Origin: Eubacterium sp. OM08-24
GTDB taxonomy: Bacteria; Bacillota; Clostridia; Oscillospirales; Acutalibacteraceae
Length of the DNA stretch: 64,000 nucleotides
Direction: 5' to 3'
NCBI RefSeq assembly: GCF_003438075.1
Contig: NZ_QSTA01000001.1
Location: forward strand, 558,001-622,000
Part shown: positions 26,252-35,622 of the stretch, piece by piece
Layout: the number at the start of each line of letters is the position of its first letter
Numbering within the stretch: the first letter of the stretch is position 1
Notes under the pieces: model-generated
Database searches by the model: none
Told to the model about the DNA's origin: nothing
Seen by the model: the letters and a program-made list of their open reading frames with translations, nothing else
Program-made: the position numbers and the translations under genes

Positions 26252-26818
26252 TCATTTTCTGTATTTAGGTTTAATAAGTTTGTTTCTCAAAATAACTATG
26301 TAGTATGTTACGAGCTTTGTTGCCGCAAGGTCGTAAATTATAAAGAATACATTACCTGCAAGCAAAAACAGCCACGGAACATACATACCGGCTATTGTAT
26401 ATTCCTCCATAGGTACAGCCAATAAAAATGCCGCTATAAAAAACGCACCGATTACAGCCGCGTTAAACACAAGATATTTTAAGACATACTGCGTGATTTT
26501 GTTTTTAATTTTTCCCTCTATTGCTCCTTTTATTATCGGATAATAGCCGAAAAACATTATATAATAAACCACTGCCTCCTTGTCACCCGCAAGGAAAAGC
26601 GACAGTAGAGAAACGCATAAATACGCTCCCCATGCCCAGCTGTGACCTGCCTCAATTACAACAACCATCAGCACAATGCCTGCCATACATGGAAATGCAA
26701 ATGTGCCGAGCGGCACTAAAGATGTTAGCATCATCAGTACAAGTGAAAACGCACAAAGCACCCCGGAAATTGTAACCTTAAAGGTTGTTTTTAAAGGACT
26801 TGAAGATGATTTTTTCAT
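26252..26818 (-). CDS. Multi-pass membrane protein, ECF S-component-like
   Basis: 188 residues with five to six hydrophobic segments and the layout of an ECF-transporter substrate-binding component (SGVLCAFSLVLMMLT, then long TM helices, basic tail KLIKPKYRK). No ATPase or EcfT neighbour is present, though S-components often share a distant module. One base separates it from the J-domain gene, so they are co-transcribed. Substrate unknown. Confidence 0.55.
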   Translation of the reverse strand: MKKSSSSPLKTTFKVTISGVLCAFSLVLMMLTSLVPLGTFAFPCMAGIVLMVVVIEAGHSWAWGAYLCVSLLSLFLAGDKEAVVYYIMFFGYYPIIKGAIEGKIKNKITQYVLKYLVFNAAVIGAFFIAAFLLAVPMEEYTIAGMYVPWLFLLAGNVFFIIYDLAATKLVTYYIVILRNKLIKPKYRK

Positions 26819-26819
26819 A

Positions 26820-27437
26820 TCAGCAACCCATTCTGCAACAGTTGCAAAGGCAATTAGTAAGACAGTTTATGCACAAACAGGTTGTGCAGGCATCACACAT
26901 TGCACCTTCGCTCGTATTTGGAGTGCCCTGAGTATAGCCGCCGTAATTATAGCCCCTTTGACTGTTCATATTGTTGAGTGCGGCACGATACTCCTGATTA
27001 TTAGGGTTCATATTTACAGCCTGTGTAAAATAAGAGTATGCCTGATTTGCCCAACCCTTGCGATATGCGCACATTCCCTTGAGATAGTGCCATTCGGCAT
27101 CACGATACTGCTGTTCTGTATTGTCGAGAATTTGCTCAGCCTCGCTTATCATATTGCGCTGAATATAAATTCTTACTCCATGAAATCTTGTAGACTGATT
27201 AGAATATCCGCCTGCATAATTAGACGAAGAGCCTGTACCTCTGCCCTTTTGTCTTAACTGATTTATAGTATCATACGCCTCATTGATTTCCTTCATTTTC
27301 TGCTCGGCAACATCTGCAAGCGGACTGTCCGCATAATTGTCGGGATGATATTTTTTAGCTAACTTTCTGTAAGCCGCTTTTATTTCTTCATCGCTGGCAT
27401 TTTCAGATACACCGAGTATCTCATAAGGATTATTCAT
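26820..27437 (-). CDS. J-domain protein with TPR-like region and cysteine-rich tail
   Basis: 205 residues. Residues 1-66 are a J domain with the catalytic HPD (YHPDNY), which stimulates DnaK ATPase. A middle helical, TPR-like segment (about 105-160, [20 protein letters not shown]) follows, then about 25 residues with ten cysteines ([16 protein letters not shown]). The tail could bind metal or form disulfides. It overlaps the DUF5685 gene by 8 bases, so the J protein and DUF5685 protein are made together; DUF5685 may be its client or partner. Confidence 0.85.
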   Translation of the reverse strand: MNNPYEILGVSENASDEEIKAAYRKLAKKYHPDNYADSPLADVAEQKMKEINEAYDTINQLRQKGRGTGSSSNYAGGYSNQSTRFHGVRIYIQRNMISEAEQILDNTEQQYRDAEWHYLKGMCAYRKGWANQAYSYFTQAVNMNPNNQEYRAALNNMNSQRGYNYGGYTQGTPNTSEGAMCDACTTCLCINCLTNCLCNCCRMGC

Positions 27438-28308
27438 CTTTACTTCCTTTCTTTGGCTCGTTTTTTGAGTTTGTTTTGCTTGTTATTTTATTCTGAATTT
27501 TCGGGAAACCTCTGAGCATCATATTGTCGAGTATTCCCTTAAATGGTTTTATATCAAGTAAAATATAAGCATCATATGCCCGAGCAAGGCATTGATTTAA
27601 TGTAAAAGTAATTGTGTTGCTGTCGGCTGCCGAATTATCTTGCATTATAAAAGGGTTAAAGCCAGAAGATTTTAAATCTTTTTCTATATCGTCAGCCGCA
27701 TCTATGAGATAAATCCACCTGCCTATATTGTAGCCGAATTCATACAAAACTCTGCTTTCGGTTTCATCTTTACCGTCATGTGCAAGAATTTTACCGAGCA
27801 TTTGAGCGGTAGGGTCTGCCGAAATATCAACAGATGAATTACTGTCCTGCTCTATAATTGCCTGCTTGTCCATCATTTCAGCAACATATTCGTCAATCCA
27901 TGGGTATAGTTTCTTGGCTTTTTTACGCTGATGAGAGAAAAACGGCTTTATCAATCTTGAAAAAAACGACTTAAAAAATCCGCTGTCATTTATATCGTCA
28001 ATCAGCTTATAGTAAACGGTTATAATCGAAAAAGCCGACGCTTTCGAGAAATCATCGCTGTTACTGCAAGCAAAATTACAGCTTTTTAAAGGATTGCAGG
28101 TACACCTGCCCTTTTTAAAGCCGCCGCATGAGGAATGTAAGGACATTAAAAGCATTGCATAAAAAGTGCAGTCGTAGCTGAGAGTAAGACGAGTTAAAAA
28201 TGAATAATCCTTACCCATTTGCTTGCACAATCCGCAATAAATAGCTTTGTATGTTTCAAATTCCTTTACAAGAAGTTCCTCTTTTTCAATCTGCAAATAA
28301 CCGAACAC
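27430..28308 (-). CDS. DUF5685-family cysteine-containing protein
   Basis: 292 residues. N-terminal Cys-rich region ([28 protein letters not shown]) is followed by an all-helical region with [16 protein letters not shown], which recalls aspartate-rich motifs of prenyltransferase-fold proteins, though this is only a resemblance. Function unknown. First gene of the J-domain/membrane/lysozyme operon behind its own promoter. Confidence 0.75.
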   Translation of the reverse strand: MFGYLQIEKEELLVKEFETYKAIYCGLCKQMGKDYSFLTRLTLSYDCTFYAMLLMSLHSSCGGFKKGRCTCNPLKSCNFACSNSDDFSKASAFSIITVYYKLIDDINDSGFFKSFFSRLIKPFFSHQRKKAKKLYPWIDEYVAEMMDKQAIIEQDSNSSVDISADPTAQMLGKILAHDGKDETESRVLYEFGYNIGRWIYLIDAADDIEKDLKSSGFNPFIMQDNSAADSNTITFTLNQCLARAYDAYILLDIKPFKGILDNMMLRGFPKIQNKITSKTNSKNEPKKGSKDE

Positions 28309-28339
28309 TATATTACTCCCATATTATTACTCACAATAT

Positions 28340-28368
28340 ACTATACTATATTTTAAGGTAAAAAGCAA
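28340..28368 (-). promoter_or_regulatory. Promoter of the DUF5685/J-domain operon
   Basis: TTGCTT (28363-28368) and TATAGT (28340-28345) are 17 bases apart on the minus strand. Confidence 0.55.
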
Positions 28369-28482
28369 CAGTAAGTATGCTGAAAATAAGTGATTATTAG
28401 GTGAACAAGGGTATTGCAAAACATTTGAATTGATTATAAAATATAAGTATTTGACAAACAAGAATTGTTATGGGGATTATTT

Positions 28483-29049
28483 ATGAATGTTTATGACTTT
28501 GACAAAACGATATATGACGGCGATTCAACCGCTGATTTTTACATTTTTTCTCTTAAAAGGCACAAAAAAATACTTTTGCTTGCGCCATCGCTTTTCTGTG
28601 CTTTTTGTAAATTTTATGTTTTTAAAATTGGCACAAAAACTCAGTTTAAAGAAAAAATGTATAGATTTTTAAAATACTGTGATATTGAAAAGGATATAAA
28701 GGATTTTTGGAGTATTAATCTCGGCAAAATCAAGCCTTTTTACAAAAATCAGCAAAAGGAAGATGATGTTATTATATCCGCCTCGCCCGAATTTTTACTT
28801 GCTCCTGCCTGCAAAGAGCTTGGTATTAAATATCTTATGGCATCTGTGGTTGATAAAAATACAGGTACATACAGCGGAATTAACTGCCATGGCGAGGAAA
28901 AGGTAAGACGATACCGAGAAGTGTTTAAAAGCAAGCCGATAGATGAATTTTATTCTGACAGTTACAGTGATACTCCGCTCGCCAAAATTGCGGATAAGGC
29001 TTTTATTGTTAAGGAGAACAAATTATCCGAATGGGATTTTACAAAATAA
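28483..29049 (+). CDS. HAD-superfamily phosphatase (HAD-IB-like)
   Basis: 188 residues from the ATG at 28483 (GGGG, 7 bases before). The N-terminal YDFDKTIYDGD carries the nucleophile Asp and acid Asp of HAD enzymes; SASPEFLLAP is motif II and the later KPIDEFYSDSYSDTPL contains the acidic motif IV. It probably dephosphorylates a small phosphorylated metabolite; HAD-IB relatives include phosphoserine phosphatases. Monocistronic. Confidence 0.88.
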   Translation: MNVYDFDKTIYDGDSTADFYIFSLKRHKKILLLAPSLFCAFCKFYVFKIGTKTQFKEKMYRFLKYCDIEKDIKDFWSINLGKIKPFYKNQQKEDDVIISASPEFLLAPACKELGIKYLMASVVDKNTGTYSGINCHGEEKVRRYREVFKSKPIDEFYSDSYSDTPLAKIADKAFIVKENKLSEWDFTK

Positions 29050-29061
29050 TTTACACAAACG

Positions 29062-29094
29062 AAAAGACAGACAGTGTGTACTGCCTGCCTTTTT
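29062..29094 (-). terminator. Terminator after the cysteine-rich gene
   Basis: A stem of 11 or more bp (29066-29075 with 29080-29090, two G-U pairs on the minus strand) ends in TTTT on the minus strand, six bases after the stop of the gene at 29100. It may also stop the HAD gene from the other side. Confidence 0.75.
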
Positions 29095-29099
29095 GTTTA

Positions 29100-29945
29100 T
29101 CAGCCGTTGCAACTGCACTCAAAATTACATTTTTCTCTTTCCTCTGCCCTTGCGTTAGGCGGGAAAAATGAATCATTCGGAAAGTCTACCCTATTAAATA
29201 CTTCGCATGGGTCGTCGCTTTCAGGCTTACATTCCTTGCGAGGAATACAGAAATCATATGACGGAATCATTAACTGCACATTTCTCTCAAGCTGTGTAAT
29301 TGTAAATATACCGATTGTTGCTCTTACGCCTGCATCTCCCGTAACGGCGAAATCATCACCAAAGTATGTTATTACACATTCGGGTATCGGAGCGCATGGA
29401 AGCGGAGGAACACAATCCTTTCTGAGCCTTGCGGAAAGTGCCATTGGCTCGGAAATCTGAACGGTGGCTTTTGGCATAATCTCTGAGCAAGCACACGCTG
29501 TCGGAGGCTGTGAGCAAACTATACAGCTGTCACTTGAAAAGCTCTTTGAATTTGATTCACTGCCATAGAGAACAGATCTTTTACCGTAAATTGCAAGTCC
29601 GTTTACCTTTGACGGAATGGTTGAGCCGCAGGTATAAGCCTCAAGCATTATATCAAAATAGAATGTAACATCAACAGCATAACAGCCTCGATGAAATGCA
29701 ACCGACTCGACATTTACATCGGCGGTAATAACGCTTGCTTTACAGATTTTTACTGATGAGGCGTTGTTGATAATGCACTGATTGCAAGGAGTAAAAAAAA
29801 CATCAAGATTACTAAGGCAATCCTTAGAGCCGCAGCTGTCATAAATACGGCTTGCGTTTATACATACCGCATCTGTGCATTTGTTTTCGGCAGACGGTTC
29901 ACTGCCCGACTGCCTCGGAACTGTGCCGTATGATACATCTGGCAT
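29100..29945 (-). CDS. Cysteine-rich conserved clostridial protein, possible spore-surface protein
   Basis: 281 residues with about 20 cysteines spread throughout, no signal peptide or membrane segment. The N-terminal segment CINASRIYDSCGSKDCLSNL and the FHRGCYAVDVTFYFDIMLEAY segment recur in a family seen in sporulating clostridia. The C-terminus is Cys/Pro-rich. Disulfide-linked spore-coat or exosporium location is plausible because the organism sporulates, but this is inference. A GGAGG ribosome site precedes the ATG; monocistronic. Confidence 0.65.
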   Translation of the reverse strand: MPDVSYGTVPRQSGSEPSAENKCTDAVCINASRIYDSCGSKDCLSNLDVFFTPCNQCIINNASSVKICKASVITADVNVESVAFHRGCYAVDVTFYFDIMLEAYTCGSTIPSKVNGLAIYGKRSVLYGSESNSKSFSSDSCIVCSQPPTACACSEIMPKATVQISEPMALSARLRKDCVPPLPCAPIPECVITYFGDDFAVTGDAGVRATIGIFTITQLERNVQLMIPSYDFCIPRKECKPESDDPCEVFNRVDFPNDSFFPPNARAEEREKCNFECSCNG

Positions 29946-30035
29946 AAAATAACCTCCATAATAAGTATTAACAGGCTTACGCTCTGTAACAATACATTTT
30001 ATGAAGGTTACGCTTAATTGTGAATATTCAGTTGA

Positions 30036-31235
30036 TTATTTTAAATATGGCTGTAAAATTTCGTCAAGTTTTTGATTTATGTTTTTAGGGTTTGACAGTG
30101 TGTAATTTGAAAAGGTAATAAACACCTTGCTTTGGTCTTGTGCAAACAAGAATTTTGCATTAAACCTGTAAAATGATGTTTCATTGTAATAATTTCCGTA
30201 TTCATCAACATACAAACCGTAAGCAAAACCTGACTTATAAGGTGTAAACATTTCTTCTCTGGACTCGGCAGTTAAAAACTGTGTATCGGTAAGTGCATCT
30301 GTCCATTTAAGCATATCATTAAGATTGGAAATCAACCCCATTGATGAATAAGCAACACCCGGATATAAATTCCACTCGTCATCATAAATATCTTGATAGC
30401 CTGTTGCGAGTTGATCTGTTTTTTCAAAAGTGGTAGAGGTCATAGAAAGCGGTTCAAAAATATTTTCCTTTAAAAAATCTTCATAGCTTTTACCGCTTGT
30501 CTTTTCGATTATGTCGCCGAGAATAAAGTAATCGGAATTTGAATACTTAAACTCATCTATTTTCTCTTTGTCTACATCCTGCGAAAAAATCCACTTCATT
30601 ATAACCGAGTGATTTTCTTTAGCAGATTTATCATCTGCCACATCGTAAAGTGATGAATTTGCCCTGATACTTTCGTTTGATTTACCAAGATAGTCGGGCA
30701 AGCCCGTGGTCATAGTAAGCAGATTGCGGATAGTAATATCAGAACCGTACTTATAATCGGAATAATATTTATCAAGTGTATCTGAAGTGCTGAGTTTGCC
30801 CTGCTCCTGCAAAAGCATAATGGCGGCGGCTGTAAACTGCTTTGTAAGAGAACCGACATAATAATTTGTATTGAGTGAGTTATCGGTATGTGAGCCCTTG
30901 TCGGCATAGCCGTTATTGCCTATATATTCAAAGTCATTGCCTATTTTATAATAAACAGTGCCTCTGAATTTATTTTTTACAAGCGCATTATCAAACTGCG
31001 CCATAACAGTATCGCTATCTTGCTTAAGCTTTGCATAATTAAATACAGGATTGGTAGGCACTTCGTCAGCAGTGGCGGAAGCAGTAGTAAGTATCTGTGT
31101 AGACGCACCTGTGGAGTTTGTTGTCTGCGGTGCTGTTGTGTCGGTGGTCTGCGAATCTGTGCCGCAGCCTGTAAAAGCTACGGCTGAATATGCCGCCATA
31201 GCCACACACATAAAAGATTTTGCTAAAGCTTTCAA
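30036..31235 (-). CDS. Beta-lactamase-fold serine hydrolase lipoprotein
   Basis: 399 residues from a TTG at 31235 (GAGGTGA, 5 bases before). Lipoprotein signal with lipobox AFTGC. Catalytic features of class C/DD-peptidase-like serine hydrolases: SLTK (SxxK) and YSN (YxN) around residues 125 and 220. A Thr-rich linker follows the lipid anchor. Acts outside the cell as a peptidase or esterase. It starts 13 bases after pcrA, an unusual operon pairing. Confidence 0.85.
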   Translation of the reverse strand: MKALAKSFMCVAMAAYSAVAFTGCGTDSQTTDTTAPQTTNSTGASTQILTTASATADEVPTNPVFNYAKLKQDSDTVMAQFDNALVKNKFRGTVYYKIGNDFEYIGNNGYADKGSHTDNSLNTNYYVGSLTKQFTAAAIMLLQEQGKLSTSDTLDKYYSDYKYGSDITIRNLLTMTTGLPDYLGKSNESIRANSSLYDVADDKSAKENHSVIMKWIFSQDVDKEKIDEFKYSNSDYFILGDIIEKTSGKSYEDFLKENIFEPLSMTSTTFEKTDQLATGYQDIYDDEWNLYPGVAYSSMGLISNLNDMLKWTDALTDTQFLTAESREEMFTPYKSGFAYGLYVDEYGNYYNETSFYRFNAKFLFAQDQSKVFITFSNYTLSNPKNINQKLDEILQPYLK

Positions 31236-31248
31236 AAAAATCACCTCA

Positions 31249-33501
31249 TCAGATTTTTTCCATTTTACTGAAATTAGCCATAAGAGTTTTTGTTCCTGCT
31301 TTATCGAAAGCAACCTCAAGCATAGTATCGTTACCCATTTTTTCGGTTTTCATAATCATACCTTTACCAAACACCTTATGGAATACGCAGTCGCCCTTTT
31401 TGTAAACAGTGCCTGATTTAACGGCAGGCTTTGTAAAGGTATTAAAGCTCTTATTCTGAGTATATTTTGAGCCTGCGCCGAAGCTCGATCCTGCTCCAAT
31501 ATTCACTCGACTTGCAGAAGTAGAAAATCCGTTTGCAGATGCAAAAGTTTTTCTCTCTCCTGTGTACTCAAGGAGCTCAGGCGGAATTTCATTTACAAAT
31601 CTTGAAACCTTGTTATAGCTTGTATGTCCCATCAACATTCTTGATTTTGCCTTTGTGATATACAGCTTTTCTTTGGCTCTTGTAATACCTACATAGGCAA
31701 GTCTGCGTTCTTCGTTAAGCTCATCAGGGTTCATCATAGTAGCTATTGACGGGAAAACACTCTCTTCCATTCCTGCAATAAATACAACAGGAAATTCCAG
31801 ACCTTTAGCGCTGTGCAAGGTCATCATAACCGATGAATCCGCCTCAGCGTCGTAGTTATCTATGTCAGTCTGCAAAGAAATTTCTTCAAGAAAGTTTGAG
31901 AGCGACGCCTCCTCGGCATAATCCTCCTCAAACTTAATAATGTTTGAAGAAAGTTCTTCGATGTTTTCTATTCTTACATCCGGATTATCTTTTTCTGTTT
32001 TAAGATATTTTTCATAGTCGGTATGCTCAAGAATTAAATTATATAATTCTGCAAGCGAATAATCGCCGCTCTGTTCAGCCTCGATAAGACCGTCAATGAG
32101 TGCAACAAAACCCTTGAGCTTTGTCGCCGCCCTTGTAAGCTGAGGATAGACATCGGCATCCTTAATTACAGAATAAATGCTTTCGCCAAGACCTGCGGCA
32201 ATCTCCCCTGCTTTTTCAAGGGTAGTAGCGCCTATTCCTCGTTTTGGCACATTGATAATACGGCTAAGTCTTATATCATCGTGCGGATTATTGATAACCT
32301 GAAGATACGCAACCATATCTCTGATTTCTTCTCTGTCATAGAATCTTCTGCCGCCGATTACTCTATGCGGAATACCACTTCTTGACAATGCCTGCTCAAT
32401 GGCATTTGACTGTGCATTCATTCGGTAAAGAATTGCAAAATCAGAGAATTTTCTGCCGTCTGCAACACCGTCAAGAATAGTTTTAGCTATAAATGCCGCC
32501 TCGTCACGTTCTGAATCCGAGGTGTGCACCTCAATTTTATCGCCAACGGCATTTTCTGTCCACAATGTTTTGCCTTTACGCATTGTATTGTTTGAGATTA
32601 CGCCGTTTGCGGCATTAAGAATATTTTGCGTACTACGATAATTCTGCTCAAGCCTTATGATTTTAGCGCCCTTAAAGGTGTTTTCAAAAGATAAAATATT
32701 CTCAATAGTAGCGCCTCTGAATTTATAGATACTTTGGTCATCATCACCGACAACGCAAATATTACCGTACTTAGCGGCTAACATACTTACAAACTTATAC
32801 TGTACCTTGTTGGTATCCTGATACTCGTCCACCATTATGTATTTAAACTGATTTTGATAATATTCAAGAATATCGGGACAGGTTTCAAAAAGATGAACCG
32901 TATTGCAAAGCATATCGTCAAAATCCATTGCGTCCGCTGTTTTGAGTCTTGACTGGTAAATTTCATACACCTTTGCAACAGACTGTTTAAGATTATCGTA
33001 ACCAGCCTCTTTGAGCATTTCCTGTGGTGTAAGCATTTTATCCTTAGCTTTTGAAATCTCGTTGATAACCCTTTTTACAGGCAACATTTTCTCATCATAA
33101 TTGAGCTGTTTTAAAATATCCTTGACGAGTTTTTTCTGATCGTCAGTACCATATACGGTAAAATGACTTGTAAAGCCTATTCTGTCACCGTATCTTCTCA
33201 ATATTCTTGCGCAGGTAGAATGAAAAGTAGCCGCCCATATATTAGAGCCGCCGTCGGGAACAGCGTTGCAAATTCTCTCTTTAAGCTCGCCTGCCGCCTT
33301 GTTAGTAAATGTAATAGCAAGTATCTGCCAGGGTCTGCAAAGCTCAGACTGCAAAATATAGGCAATTCTGTTTACAAGAACAGTAGTTTTTCCCGAGCCT
33401 GCACCTGCAAGAATAAGCAAAGGGCCTTCTGTGCAAAATACAGCCTGCTGCTGCATATTATTCATATGTGAAAATTGTTTTTTTATTTCTGCTTGTACCA
33501 T
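31249..33501 (-). CDS. pcrA: ATP-dependent DNA helicase UvrD/PcrA
   Basis: About 750 residues. SF1A motifs: Q motif in NNMQQQAV, Walker A GAGSGKT, DEYQD (Walker B), DDDQSIYKFRGA, ITRAKEKL (motif VI region). The C-terminal GTVYKKGDCVFHKVFGKG is a PcrA Tudor-like segment. It unwinds DNA during repair and plasmid replication. The ATG at 33501 is preferred over one eight codons upstream; both have weak ribosome sites. Followed at 13 bases by the serine hydrolase gene. Confidence 0.95.
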   Translation of the reverse strand: MVQAEIKKQFSHMNNMQQQAVFCTEGPLLILAGAGSGKTTVLVNRIAYILQSELCRPWQILAITFTNKAAGELKERICNAVPDGGSNIWAATFHSTCARILRRYGDRIGFTSHFTVYGTDDQKKLVKDILKQLNYDEKMLPVKRVINEISKAKDKMLTPQEMLKEAGYDNLKQSVAKVYEIYQSRLKTADAMDFDDMLCNTVHLFETCPDILEYYQNQFKYIMVDEYQDTNKVQYKFVSMLAAKYGNICVVGDDDQSIYKFRGATIENILSFENTFKGAKIIRLEQNYRSTQNILNAANGVISNNTMRKGKTLWTENAVGDKIEVHTSDSERDEAAFIAKTILDGVADGRKFSDFAILYRMNAQSNAIEQALSRSGIPHRVIGGRRFYDREEIRDMVAYLQVINNPHDDIRLSRIINVPKRGIGATTLEKAGEIAAGLGESIYSVIKDADVYPQLTRAATKLKGFVALIDGLIEAEQSGDYSLAELYNLILEHTDYEKYLKTEKDNPDVRIENIEELSSNIIKFEEDYAEEASLSNFLEEISLQTDIDNYDAEADSSVMMTLHSAKGLEFPVVFIAGMEESVFPSIATMMNPDELNEERRLAYVGITRAKEKLYITKAKSRMLMGHTSYNKVSRFVNEIPPELLEYTGERKTFASANGFSTSASRVNIGAGSSFGAGSKYTQNKSFNTFTKPAVKSGTVYKKGDCVFHKVFGKGMIMKTEKMGNDTMLEVAFDKAGTKTLMANFSKMEKI

Positions 33502-33598
33502 ATCAAATACCCGTTTCGATATCATATGTGGCTAACACATATTTTAATTAATGATATTACCACTTGTTTTGGAATGTGACTTTGTTTTTACATAGGAA

Positions 33599-33621
33599 AC
33601 GGGCGAACAGAGTCCGCCCGT
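33599..33621 (-). terminator. Terminator after the DUF4358 gene
   Basis: A 7-bp GC-rich stem (33599-33605 with 33615-33621), loop of 9, and a short T-run on the minus strand, 15 bases beyond the stop. Confidence 0.6.
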
Positions 33622-33635
33622 ATAATCTGACGATT

Positions 33636-34097
33636 TTATTTTATGTAACCGTAGAATGTTTCAAGAATTTCAGGACCCTGATCGGCTACGATCATTGTAA
33701 CATAGTTACCGTCCTGAGTAACCTTGCAAGCCTCAACCATTGGGAGCTTTTCGGCATTATAACCTGAATACTGGGTAACGATTGAAGTGTATGTCTTTGA
33801 GAGAGCCTCGTTTACTCTTGCAGCTGCGTCTGAGTCAACAGCCTCTACAAGCACGATTTCTACTCTTGAATTACTGTCTGAATTGATTTCAGCTGCAAAC
33901 TGCTTTACATCGGCAGTATCAATGCTGTAATACTTTTTAAGATCGTTTGCCTCTGTAAGCTCTTTTAAGTCTAAAGAATACTTAGAGTTAATGTCGGAAA
34001 GAACAGTTTTTAAGTCAACCTCTTTACTGCCCGAACAACCGACGAGAGCTGTAAGGCAAAGTACAAATACGGTTACCAAAGAAATTATCTTTTTCAT
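33636..34097 (-). CDS. DUF4358-family lipoprotein
   Basis: 153 residues from ATG 34097 (GGAGG, 7 bases before). Lipoprotein signal (MKKIISLVTVFVLCLTALVG then C, lipobox ALVGC), then a compact domain ending VTQDGNYVTMIVADQGPEI, the DUF4358 pattern. An upstream in-frame extension reads the tRNA-Pro gene and is not real. Surface-anchored, function unknown. Confidence 0.85.
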   Translation of the reverse strand: MKKIISLVTVFVLCLTALVGCSGSKEVDLKTVLSDINSKYSLDLKELTEANDLKKYYSIDTADVKQFAAEINSDSNSRVEIVLVEAVDSDAAARVNEALSKTYTSIVTQYSGYNAEKLPMVEACKVTQDGNYVTMIVADQGPEILETFYGYIK

Positions 34098-34163
34098 AAT
34101 TAACCTCCAAAACAAATTTAATAAAAAAATTACGCCGAATCTGATTGACTCGGCGTATTCAGA

Positions 34164-34240
34164 TGGTCGAGGTGACAAGATTCGAACTTGCGACCCCATC
34201 GTCCCGAACGATGTGCGCTACCAAACTGCGCTACACCTCG
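34164..34240 (-). tRNA. tRNA-Pro (anticodon CGG)
   Basis: Seven-bp acceptor stem (34168-34174 with 34234-34240), encoded CCA (34164-34166), TTCGAAT T-loop and anticodon loop TTCGGGA, giving CGG, which reads CCG. The 5' end is only two bases after a hairpin with T-tract, so it must come from read-through or processing of the upstream tRNA-Gln transcript. Confidence 0.95.
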
Positions 34241-34241
34241 A

Positions 34242-34268
34242 TAAAAACAGCCCCGATCACTCGGGGCT
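34242..34268 (-). terminator. Hairpin with T-tract between tRNA-Gln and tRNA-Pro
   Basis: A perfect 8-bp stem (34249-34256 with 34261-34268), GTGA loop and GTTTTTAT on the minus strand. It looks like a full terminator but there is no promoter between it and tRNA-Pro. Confidence 0.75.
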
Positions 34269-34272
34269 ATAT

Positions 34273-34346
34273 TGGCTGAGGAATAGGGATTCGAACCCCA
34301 ACAAACAGAGTCAGAGTCTGTCGTGCTACCGTTACACTATTCCTCA
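34273..34346 (-). tRNA. tRNA-Gln (anticodon CUG)
   Basis: Acceptor stem (34277-34283 with 34340-34346), encoded CCA (34273-34275), GGTTCGAAT T-loop, anticodon stem ACAGA/TCTGT around loop CTCTGAC, giving CUG, which reads CAG. Two promoters lie upstream. Confidence 0.95.
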
Positions 34347-34390
34347 ATGTTTATTGCTTATTGCTAACAGCCTTGCAATCAACGATGTAC

Positions 34391-34419
34391 ATTATATATC
34401 ATTTGGTTTGATTTGTCAA
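34391..34419 (-). promoter_or_regulatory. Consensus promoter, proximal, for tRNA-Gln
   Basis: Perfect TTGACA (34414-34419) and TATAAT (34391-34396) with a 17-base spacer on the minus strand. Confidence 0.85.
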
Positions 34420-34509
34420 CACTTTTTTGAAAATATTTTTTAAATTTTCAAAAGTAAGTAATTGATTTACATCTGCTCACTGTGAACACCCTCGCAAACA
34501 ACGATATTT

Positions 34510-34538
34510 ATTATATAGCACAAAGTATGTTTTGTCAA
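34510..34538 (-). promoter_or_regulatory. Consensus promoter, distal, for tRNA-Gln
   Basis: Perfect TTGACA (34533-34538) and TATAAT (34510-34515) with a 17-base spacer. The surroundings are similar to the proximal copy (TGTTGACAAA and ATATCG/ACATCG), as if duplicated. Confidence 0.85.
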
Positions 34539-34613
34539 CACTTTTCTGCAATTTTTTCAAAAATTTTCCAAAAAGTTTTCAAAAAGCCAAAATTGCCCGA
34601 TAATCACCGGCTT

Positions 34614-35609
34614 TTACTGAAAACTTCTTTTTAATCTGATATCGTCACCTACAAAATTCAGTCTTACTCCCTCGCCGTATATTCTTGAAATAAATCTTGC
34701 GGTATAGGTTTTTTCAAGTTCATTAACAGAAAGATTTGTATTTATAATCAAAGGTTTTCTTAAAAGCATTCTTGAATTGCAGAGATTATAAAACTGTGTA
34801 TTAGAAAATGATGATGAAAATTCAGTGCCGAGATCGTCGATAATAAGCAAGTCGCATTTAGTAAGCATATCAAAATACTCTGAATCGCTTTGTTCCCTCG
34901 AAAAGTGCATATTACTTAATGTAGACATCAGCATAGGAGCAGATACATAGATTACTCCAAAGCCACGCCTTGTAACCTCATTGGCTATGGCAAGCGAAAG
35001 GTGAGTTTTGCCAAGGCCTGTGCCGCCACGCATAAGAATTGACTTTGACTGGGTTGTAAAGGTTCTCGCATACTGAACGCAGTAATTATAAATTTTCTGC
35101 ATTTTATCGTACGGAGATACTCCGCTCTCTTTGTCAACTTCGTGACTGTAAAAATCAAGATTAAAGCTATCAAATGTAGAAAGTCTGAGAGGCGCAGTGC
35201 GGTTAAGCTCCTCACAGGCTGTGGCTACAAGCAGCCTTTTAAAGCAGTTGCAATATACGGTTTTGCCGTCTTTTTCTATATATCCCGTATCCTTGCAAAG
35301 CTTACAGTTGTAATGCGGTTCAAAGCAATTTTCATCGTAGCCGTTTTCAACAAGCAATTTTTTAACTTCATTTTGCATAGCAATGCTTTTGTCACGCAAT
35401 TTTTCGGTATTCGCCTTTACATCTCCGCCATTAAGTACGGCACGAACCGCAAGTATTCCGCAGGAAGATATTTCCCTCTCAAGCTCCTCTATTTTCGGTA
35501 CTCTTTTGTATACCTCATCACGCACCTGTTCTGCCCTTCTTTCGGCTTTTGTGCGCCTTTCTTCCATTCTTGCCCTTGTAGCTCTGAAAATTTCTTTGCT
35601 GTATCCCAT
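34614..35609 (-). CDS. DnaI/DnaC-like replicative helicase loader ATPase
   Basis: 331 residues. N-terminal helical part (residues 1-75), a Cys4 zinc-binding segment (CKLCKDTGY and CNCF, about 103-128), then AAA+ ATPase: Walker A GGTGLGKTH (about 197-205) and Walker B LLIIDDLG (about 255-262). This layout fits DnaI-type loaders that place DnaB helicase on origin DNA, or an IstB-like ATPase; the absence of a transposase next door and the DnaD-domain gene upstream favour the loader. Gap to DnaD gene is 13 bases. Confidence 0.88.
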   Translation of the reverse strand: MGYSKEIFRATRARMEERRTKAERRAEQVRDEVYKRVPKIEELEREISSCGILAVRAVLNGGDVKANTEKLRDKSIAMQNEVKKLLVENGYDENCFEPHYNCKLCKDTGYIEKDGKTVYCNCFKRLLVATACEELNRTAPLRLSTFDSFNLDFYSHEVDKESGVSPYDKMQKIYNYCVQYARTFTTQSKSILMRGGTGLGKTHLSLAIANEVTRRGFGVIYVSAPMLMSTLSNMHFSREQSDSEYFDMLTKCDLLIIDDLGTEFSSSFSNTQFYNLCNSRMLLRKPLIINTNLSVNELEKTYTARFISRIYGEGVRLNFVGDDIRLKRSFQ

Positions 35610-35622
35610 TTATATCACCACA

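Noticed and set aside
33991..34199. Long coding readings across the tRNA-Pro region (starting MGSQVRILSPRPS and MSERTVFK)
   Set aside because: These are translations of tRNA and antisense DNA; the real lipoprotein starts at 34097 with GGAGG.
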